Assembly: GCA_049662565.1 (NCBI GenBank)
Contig: JBATBW010000004.1
Location: 1-11,075 of the forward strand
DNA: 11,075 nucleotides
From: JBATBW01 sp049662565
GTDB lineage: Bacteria; Bacillota_I; Bacilli_A; Erysipelotrichales; Erysipelotrichaceae
Direction of reading: 5' to 3'
Below the pieces are notes generated by a model. That model worked only from the letters and a program-made list of their open reading frames with translations, had not been told where the DNA came from and ran no database searches. Shown piece after piece: positions 6,146 to 11,075 of the stretch. The position numbers and the translations under genes were made by a program. Every line of letters begins with the position of its first letter. Position 1 is the stretch's first letter.

Positions 6146-7096
6146 ATGTTTGGAATCATAGCAACTTGGAGAATGGCCAAAGAAGGAATTGAGCAAGCTA
6201 ATCATATGTTGGCAAACAATGAAAATAGCAGTGATGCGATTGAACACGCTATTAAGGAAGTGGAAAATTTCCCATACTATAAATCAGTTGGTTATGGGGG
6301 CTTACCAAATGAAGATATGGTAGTTGAACTAGATGCGGGATATATGGATGGTGATACATTAAGTATAGGTGCTATTGGCGCAATAAAGGATTTTGCCAAT
6401 CCAATTTCAATCGCAAAAAAATTAAGTGAACTATCAGTAAATAATGTATTGGTGGGAGCTGGTGCCGAAAATTATGCTCGGAAAAATAATTTTGAAGAAA
6501 AAGAAATGTTGACAGATCGAGCAAAAGCTTTTTATCGTAAACGTTTGAAAGAAATGGATAAAGAATTAAAACCGTATAACGGCCATGATACCGTAGGAAT
6601 GGTTTGTTTAGATAAAAAGGGAAGTGTTATTGCTGCTACAAGCACAAGTGGATTATTTATGAAAAAAAGCGGAAGAGTTGGCGATTCACCAATAGTAGGA
6701 TCAGGATTTTATGCAGATTCTAATGTTGGTGGTGCTACTGCAACGGGGTTAGGTGAAGATTTGATGAAAGGTTGCATTTCTTTTGAAATAGTTCGTTTAA
6801 TGAAAACAGGATTAACTCCCCAAGAAGCATGCGAAAAAGCAGTTAATGATTTAGATCGCTTATTAAAGGATAAAAGAAAAGAAGCAGGAGATTTATCAGT
6901 TGTTGCGATGAACAATAAAGGTGAGTTTGGTTGTGCCACTAATATTGATGGTTTCTCCTTTAGCGTGGCTACTGAGAATCAAAAAGCGATTGTTTACTTA
7001 GTTAAAAGAGAAAATGGTCGTTGTATATTTGAAGAAGCTTCTCAAGATTGGTTAGAAAATTATATGAAAACAAGAATGGCTCCGGTAGTAGAATAA
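6146..7096 (+). CDS. N(4)-(beta-N-acetylglucosaminyl)-L-asparaginase (aspartylglucosaminidase)
   Basis: This N-terminal-nucleophile hydrolase cleaves the amide between GlcNAc and asparagine, giving Asp and 1-amino-GlcNAc. The family precursor self-cleaves before a Thr. Here the junction is HDTVGM, with Asp148/Thr149, so the alpha chain would be residues 1-148 and the beta chain 149-316. Other active-site residues are in place: Trp8 (ATWRMA), Thr167 (STSG), Arg177 and Asp180 (GRVGDSP), and the ATATGLGED loop. Their spacing equals that in the Flavobacterium enzyme (Thr152, Thr170, Arg180, Asp183). Length is normal. No signal peptide, so it acts on imported substrate, unlike secreted homologues. 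The enzyme normally needs a free alpha-amino and carboxyl group on the Asn, which makes the flanking peptidase genes functionally sensible. Its stop overlaps the next start (TAATG at 7094-7098). Plain asparaginase or beta-aspartyl peptidase is less likely because the SVGYGGLPN and HDTVGM signatures are specific. Confidence 0.95.
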   Translation: MFGIIATWRMAKEGIEQANHMLANNENSSDAIEHAIKEVENFPYYKSVGYGGLPNEDMVVELDAGYMDGDTLSIGAIGAIKDFANPISIAKKLSELSVNNVLVGAGAENYARKNNFEEKEMLTDRAKAFYRKRLKEMDKELKPYNGHDTVGMVCLDKKGSVIAATSTSGLFMKKSGRVGDSPIVGSGFYADSNVGGATATGLGEDLMKGCISFEIVRLMKTGLTPQEACEKAVNDLDRLLKDKRKEAGDLSVVAMNNKGEFGCATNIDGFSFSVATENQKAIVYLVKRENGRCIFEEASQDWLENYMKTRMAPVVE

Positions 7097-8226
7097 TGAA
7101 AGAGAAAATTAAAGAACAAGCAAGTAATAATCTTGAAGATTTAATAAAAAGTATAAAAATAATTTGTGGTATGGATTCTCGTAGAGGTGAATATAGTAAA
7201 CAATATCCCTTTGGTGAGAATGTCGCAAAATGCTTGCAGGAAGTCTTGCGCATAGGGGACGAATTAGGTTTTGAAACATATAACTACGATAACATTGTCG
7301 GAGAAGTTTCATTTGGTCCTGATACTAAAGAATACATTGGGATAGTTGGCCACTTAGATGTAGTAGATATAAATGGTGTATGGAAAAGTGATCCTTTCAC
7401 TTGTGCCCAAATAGACAATACGCTATATGCTAGGGGTGTTTTAGATAACAAAGGGCCAATCTTAGCGTGCTTATATGCGTTAAAAACATTAAAGGATTTA
7501 AATATTAAATTTCCAATTAAAGTTAAGGTGTTGTTTGGTACAAATGAAGAAACTGGTATGGAGGACATGAATTGGTTTTTTAAGGACCATCCTTATCCAA
7601 GTTTAGGTTTTACTCCAGATTGTAAATATCCAGTTGTATATGCTGAAAGAGGGAGAGCACAAATTAAAATTAGTTATCCTTATACAGCTTTAGACAAGTA
7701 TTTAAAATTTATTAATAATTACATTATGAACCAAACAGATTTGAGTAATAGTCTTGGTTTAGATTATGAAGATGAAGAGTTTGGGAAAAATCAAATAAGG
7801 AAAATTATACTTACTGAGGGCAATAATTATTTAAATGTAGAATTAATCACTAGTTATCCAGCAACTTATAGTTGTGATCAAATGATCAAAAGTATTATTA
7901 AAATTATTGATGAGGAAGCTAAAGTGGAATTAATGAGTAATTTAGAACCGGTCTTTTTTGAAAAGGAATCTTTTTTAATTAAAACGTTAGAAAAAGCTTA
8001 TGAGAATATTATGATGGAAGAAGGAAAAGCGGTTACTACTACCGGTGGAACATATGCAAAAGTTATAAAAAATATAGTACCATTTGGGCCAAGTTTCAAG
8101 GGGCAAAAAAACATTGCTCATTTACCTAATGAATGGATGAAAATTAGTGATATTGAAAAAAATATGCAAATTTATGCATATGCAATATATTTATTAATGG
8201 ATTTTGAAAAAGGAGAAAATGCATGA
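7096..8226 (+). CDS. Shortened PepV-like M20 family dipeptidase
   Basis: This cytoplasmic metallopeptidase of the M20/Sapep-PepV group has 376 residues against about 470 for PepV. The catalytic domain is complete: His86 and Asp88 (GHLDVV), bridging Asp117 (GVLDNKG), general base Glu151 and Glu152 (NEETGMED), Asp175 (TPDCKYP), and His342 (NIAHLPNEW). These match PepV His87, Asp119, Glu153/154, Asp177 and His439. The whole deficit, about 97 residues, therefore lies between Asp175 and His342, in the lid domain. No His at all occurs there, so the lid His that helps bind the PepV transition state is missing. ATG 7096 overlaps the previous stop; an earlier in-frame TTG at 7048 would lie inside the asparaginase gene and is unlikely. 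As I recall, a pepV gene also sits beside an aspartylglucosaminidase gene in the Lactobacillus casei fucosyl-GlcNAc-Asn cluster. Likely job: release of glyco-Asn from short peptides. Confidence 0.88.
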   Translation: MKEKIKEQASNNLEDLIKSIKIICGMDSRRGEYSKQYPFGENVAKCLQEVLRIGDELGFETYNYDNIVGEVSFGPDTKEYIGIVGHLDVVDINGVWKSDPFTCAQIDNTLYARGVLDNKGPILACLYALKTLKDLNIKFPIKVKVLFGTNEETGMEDMNWFFKDHPYPSLGFTPDCKYPVVYAERGRAQIKISYPYTALDKYLKFINNYIMNQTDLSNSLGLDYEDEEFGKNQIRKIILTEGNNYLNVELITSYPATYSCDQMIKSIIKIIDEEAKVELMSNLEPVFFEKESFLIKTLEKAYENIMMEEGKAVTTTGGTYAKVIKNIVPFGPSFKGQKNIAHLPNEWMKISDIEKNMQIYAYAIYLLMDFEKGENA

Positions 8227-9314
8227 AAAGACTTGGTATTTCAGTTTATCCTCAACATGAAAAAATAGAGGAAACTTATGAGTATTTAAGATTAGCTGGG
8301 AAATATGGATTTAAAAGGGTATTTACCTGTTTGTTGTCCGCAAATAAAAGTAAAAAAGAGACTATTGATACGTTTACTAGCTTTTGTAATTGTGCTCATG
8401 ATAACGGGTTGATTGTTTCAATTGATACAAATCCTAAAGCTTTTGATTTTTTAGGAGCAACGCCTTTGAATCTTTCAATATTTAAACAAATGGGTGTTGA
8501 CATAATTCGTCTTGATGGACATTTTAGTGAGTTTGAAGATATTGAAATTACGAAAAATGAATATGGTATCATTATTGAATATAATTCTTCTTGTACGACG
8601 CCATTGGAGTATATGATTTTAAATGGCGCTAATCGTAGTAATATGTGGATTTGTAGTAATTTTTATCCCCAACAATTTACTGGTATTGGATTAGATAGGT
8701 TTAAACAATTTAATGAGTTATATTTACCTTTAGGTCTTAATAGTGGTGTTTTCATTTGTAGTCAAGAAAAGAATACTCATGGTCCATGGCCTGTTTATGA
8801 TGGGTTACCTACACTAGAGATACATCGTTATTTACCAATTGATGTGCAATTACGTCATTTAGTAGCTCTAGGATATAATAATGATTTTTTGATTGGTAAC
8901 GCCTTTGCTAGTGAAGAAGAAATGAAGATAATGTCAAATATCGATTTAAATAAAATCAATATAAATATTGATTTAATAGAACATATTACATCATTGGAAA
9001 AGGAAATAGTTTTAAGTGACTTTCATGCTTCTCGCGATGATTGTAATGAGCTGATTATCCGTTCAAGTATGACTAGAGTATTACATAACGGTGAAATATC
9101 ATTTCGTGAGAACAAGCAACAAAGTTTTAAAAGAGGCGACGTGTTAATTGTGAATAATAACTTAGAATATTATAGTGGGGAGTTGATCATTGTTTTGAAA
9201 GATATTCCGTATAATAGTAATTACAATTTAGTTGGTAGAATACCGGAACAAGAACATATAATTATTGATTGTATTAAACCACGATATAGTTTCAAACTGA
9301 TGATTAAAGGGTAA
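8223..9314 (+). CDS. DUF871/MupG-family 6-phospho-glycosidase (GH170-like)
   Basis: This 363-residue cytoplasmic protein has an N-terminal TIM-barrel domain (about 1-240) and a C-terminal cyclophilin-like domain (about 250-363), the architecture of Staphylococcus aureus MupG, which hydrolyses MurNAc-6P-GlcNAc and founded GH170. Family motifs are GISVYPQ, GFKRVFTCLLSA, IIRLDGHF, IIEYNSS, NFYPQQFTG, GLPTLEIHR, and at the end GDVLIVNNNLEYYSGEL with NLVGRI. Two spots differ from the family pattern as I remember it: LDGHF where Gly-Gly is common, and LIGNAF where IGD is common. The start ATG overlaps the previous stop (ATGA) and has AAGGAG at 8209-8214. With no MurNAc etherase or MurNAc PTS in the window, a phosphorylated disaccharide or glyco-asparagine made by the Lac-type PTS is a likelier substrate than a muropeptide, but that is inference. 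Confidence 0.88.
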   Translation: MKRLGISVYPQHEKIEETYEYLRLAGKYGFKRVFTCLLSANKSKKETIDTFTSFCNCAHDNGLIVSIDTNPKAFDFLGATPLNLSIFKQMGVDIIRLDGHFSEFEDIEITKNEYGIIIEYNSSCTTPLEYMILNGANRSNMWICSNFYPQQFTGIGLDRFKQFNELYLPLGLNSGVFICSQEKNTHGPWPVYDGLPTLEIHRYLPIDVQLRHLVALGYNNDFLIGNAFASEEEMKIMSNIDLNKININIDLIEHITSLEKEIVLSDFHASRDDCNELIIRSSMTRVLHNGEISFRENKQQSFKRGDVLIVNNNLEYYSGELIIVLKDIPYNSNYNLVGRIPEQEHIIIDCIKPRYSFKLMIKG

Positions 9315-9320
9315 TTATTA

Positions 9321-10067
9321 ATGGAATATATAGTTGAAATATGTTGTGGTGGTTATTTGGATGCCATTAATGCCGAAAAAGGCGGAGCTAAAAGAATCGA
9401 ATTGAATTGCGCATTGTTTATGGGAGGATTAACACCTTCAGTTGGAATGCTAAGATTAGTAAAGATGAAAACTAAGTTAAAAGTCATTGCAATGGTTAGA
9501 CCACGTGGAGGAGGTTTTTGTTATAACGACGAAGATTATGAAACGATGTTAAACGATTGTGAGATTTTGTTAGAAAATGGAGCTGATGGAATAGCTTTTG
9601 GTATTTTAACAAATAATTGTCATATTGATGTAAATAGATGTAAGCGTATAGTTGATATTATCAAAAGTTTCGGTAAGGAAGTAGTCTTTCATCGGGCTTT
9701 TGATTGTGTAGACAATCCGTATAATGCAATAGAAACATTAATAAGTTTAAAAGTCGATCGTGTATTAACAAGCGGGCTTACAAACCGAGCAATTAATGGT
9801 TTAAATCTTATAAAGACACTGCAAAATATATATGGCGATCATATCGAGATATTGGTGGGTAGTGGCGTAAATAGTCTTAATGCAAAAGAAATAATAAACT
9901 TTACTAACATTAATCAAATTCATAGTTCATGTAAAATGTGGGAGTTTGATGAAACAACTAGTCAAAATAATGTTGGTTATGGATATGGAGATGGCGAAAA
10001 TGAATCCAAATATGAGTATGTAAGTGAAAAATTAGTTAAGGAATTAGTTGAAAGTATATGTTTATAA
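9321..10067 (+). CDS. cutC: CutC-family TIM-barrel protein
   Basis: The 248 residues match the CutC family throughout: VEICCGG at the first strand, AEKGGAKRIELN, GGLTPSVGM, VIAMVRPRGGGFCYNDED, DGIAFGIL, FHRAFDC, DRVLTSG, EILVGSGVN and the C-terminal IHSSCK. The family is a TIM barrel traditionally called copper homeostasis protein. That role rests on limited genetics and is disputed, and no metal-handling gene is nearby. The clustering with a PTS, a GH170-type glycosidase and an aspartylglucosaminidase, plus a conserved acidic/His-rich barrel mouth (Glu, Asp, His, Arg), suggests an enzyme of sugar or glyco-amino acid metabolism instead; this is inference. The start has AAAGGG about 10 bases upstream and lies 6 bases after the previous stop. 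The C-terminal tail (about 215-248) is Gly/Glu-rich then helical. Confidence 0.92.
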   Translation: MEYIVEICCGGYLDAINAEKGGAKRIELNCALFMGGLTPSVGMLRLVKMKTKLKVIAMVRPRGGGFCYNDEDYETMLNDCEILLENGADGIAFGILTNNCHIDVNRCKRIVDIIKSFGKEVVFHRAFDCVDNPYNAIETLISLKVDRVLTSGLTNRAINGLNLIKTLQNIYGDHIEILVGSGVNSLNAKEIINFTNINQIHSSCKMWEFDETTSQNNVGYGYGDGENESKYEYVSEKLVKELVESICL

Positions 10068-10936
10068 ACAAAATATTTGAAAATAAAAATGCACGATTCG
10101 TTCGTTCATTAGTTATGATTATTTTTGCGGGTTTTTTGCAAGCCACAATTATAAGAGTTTTCATGAACCCATTAAATTTATTGCCAAGCGGATTTACTGG
10201 AATTGCGATACTAATTGAAAAAGTGACTTCTAATTTTTTGGGGTTTTCTTTTTCAACTTCTTTAGGTATGTTGGCATTAAATATTCCTATTGCTATTTTT
10301 TGTAGCAGGACTATTTCTAAGAGATTTACAATTTTATCCTTGATAGAGGTTTTCGCTTCGAGTTTTTTTCTTCAATTTTGTAACTTTAAACCAGTTTTTG
10401 ATGATCCGGTTTTAAACATAATTTATGGTGGTTTTTTATATGGTATCATGGTTGTAATAACTTTAAAAGCTAATGGATCGACTGGTGGAACAGATTTTAT
10501 TGCATTGTATATTTCTAATAAAAAAGGCAAAGCGATATGGACTTATATTTTTGTGTTTAACACGATTATTCTTTTGATTTTTGGATGGATGTTTGGTTTT
10601 AAATACGCGGGATATTCAATTATATTTCAATTGATATCCACTAAAACAATCGATTCATTTTACACCCGTTATCAAAGAATGACTATGCAAATTACAACTG
10701 AAAAACCACAGGAAATTATTGATGCATATGTTAGAGAATATCGACATGGCATATCGGTAGTAGAAGCTAAAGGAGGGTTTTCTCATCAAAAAATGTATTT
10801 AATGCATACAGTAGTTTCTAGCTACGAAGTACAAGATATTACACGCTTAATGAGTGATGTAGACAATCGAGTAATTATTAATGTTTTCAAAACGGAAAGT
10901 TTTTATGGTGGTTTTTATATTAAGCCTATAGAGTAA
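10058..10936 (+). CDS. YitT-family membrane protein (DUF161 + DUF2179)
   Basis: This 292-residue membrane protein has about five or six hydrophobic spans between residues 15 and 190, and then a soluble C-terminal DUF2179 domain (about 205-290, from RMTMQITTEKP to YGGFYIKP). Characteristic motifs are NPLNLLPSGFTGIA in the first part and NGSTGGTDFIALYISNKKG before a late membrane span. Length is normal for the family (about 280-300). YitT proteins are widespread in Bacillota, often in several copies, and their function is unknown. The start ATG overlaps the CutC stop by 10 bases, with only a distant AAGGAA, so translation is probably coupled and the gene belongs to the operon. Transport of a product or precursor is possible but unsupported. 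It is the last gene before the convergent terminator. Confidence 0.93.
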   Translation: MFINKIFENKNARFVRSLVMIIFAGFLQATIIRVFMNPLNLLPSGFTGIAILIEKVTSNFLGFSFSTSLGMLALNIPIAIFCSRTISKRFTILSLIEVFASSFFLQFCNFKPVFDDPVLNIIYGGFLYGIMVVITLKANGSTGGTDFIALYISNKKGKAIWTYIFVFNTIILLIFGWMFGFKYAGYSIIFQLISTKTIDSFYTRYQRMTMQITTEKPQEIIDAYVREYRHGISVVEAKGGFSHQKMYLMHTVVSSYEVQDITRLMSDVDNRVIINVFKTESFYGGFYIKPIE

Positions 10937-10970
10937 AAAAACAGTGCAATTTTAACTATTATAGAATAGA

Positions 10971-11015
10971 AAAGAGCTTATTGTTATTTCGTTATGAATT
11001 GACAATAGGCTCTTT
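10971..11015. terminator. Convergent bidirectional terminator hairpin
   Basis: AAAGAGCTTATTGT (10971-10984) pairs with ACAATAGGCTCTTT (11002-11015) over 14 base pairs with one G-T pair, and can extend two more pairs inward. T-rich sequence follows on both sides: TTTGATTTATTT on the + strand, and CTCTTTTCTATTC on the - strand. It lies between the stop of the YitT gene (10936) and the stop of a minus-strand frame (11019), as expected for a shared terminator. Confidence 0.8.
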
Positions 11016-11018
11016 GAT

Positions 11019-11075
11019 TTATTTAAAACTTGTTGGTAGTTCTTGCAACATGTTTTCTTCACCGACAATATCGTA
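11019..11075 (-). CDS. 3' end of an unidentified minus-strand gene, partial
   Basis: Reading the minus strand from the window edge gives 18 codons (YDIVGEENMLQELPTSFK) and a TAA stop at 11021-11019. The stretch is short, and an open frame of this size could be chance. The convergent hairpin right after the stop and the plausible acidic, amphipathic composition favour a real gene end. I cannot assign a family. Confidence 0.5.
   Translation of the reverse strand, partial: YDIVGEENMLQELPTSFK

Noticed and set aside
7048..7095. Upstream TTG start for the PepV-like gene
   Set aside because: It would overlap the asparaginase gene by 49 bases and add residues not expected in the family; ATG 7096 overlaps the stop in the usual TAATG manner and aligns catalytic residue numbers with PepV.
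6146..7096. Plain L-asparaginase or beta-aspartyl (isoaspartyl) peptidase
   Set aside because: The SVGYGGLPN, HDTVGM, STSG and GRVGDSP set with the Flavobacterium spacing is specific to glycosylasparaginases.
1..11075. Minus-strand open frames inside the + strand genes, CRISPR-like repeats, tRNA genes, insertion sequences
   Set aside because: The minus-strand frames (for example 2491-2760, 2950-3216, 7284-7568) lie wholly within well-supported genes and show no family signature. No regular repeats, tRNA-like folds or transposase motifs were seen.

Overview
This is a gene-dense, AT-rich stretch (GC roughly 30%). All identified genes run on the + strand except a fragment at the right edge. TGA is used as an ordinary stop (for example at 334, 4017 and 5077), so it is not a Mycoplasma-type code. 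Low GC, Gram-positive-type ribosome binding sites and the gene families (Lac-type PTS, PRD/EIIA regulator, RDD, DUF871/MupG, YitT) point to a host-associated Bacillota, perhaps Erysipelotrichia or Lactobacillales. The genus cannot be told from the sequence.

Left part (1-1746): the C-terminal EIIA-like domain of a PTS-responsive transcription regulator, then an RDD-family membrane protein, a Lac/cellobiose-type PTS EIIA, and a second RDD protein, all overlapping or nearly so. After a 71-base gap come PTS EIIB and EIIC (1818-3493) and a short GrdB-related protein (3495-4019). A strong terminator-like hairpin (4021-4047) follows.

Middle part (4063-8226): two M42-family peptidase homologues. The first has lost every metal-binding and catalytic residue and the second has kept them all. 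Then come an N4-(beta-N-acetylglucosaminyl)-L-asparaginase (aspartylglucosaminidase) with a complete active site and a shortened PepV-like M20 dipeptidase. Right part (8223-10936): a DUF871/MupG-type 6-phospho-glycosidase, a CutC-family TIM barrel and a YitT-family membrane protein. A convergent hairpin (10971-11015) and the tail of an unidentified minus-strand gene close the window.

Taken together, this reads as one operon for using asparagine-linked glycopeptides (N-glycan remnants). The PTS would import and 6-phosphorylate a GlcNAc-containing glyco-amino acid or glycopeptide. The M42 and M20 peptidases would trim the peptide to a free glyco-asparagine, the MupG-type enzyme would split the phosphorylated glycoside, and the asparaginase would release Asp from the GlcNAc. 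The roles of the RDD pair, the GrdB-like protein, the dead M42 homologue and CutC are not established; these are the novel components. The individual families are recognised from sequence, while the integrated pathway is inference.
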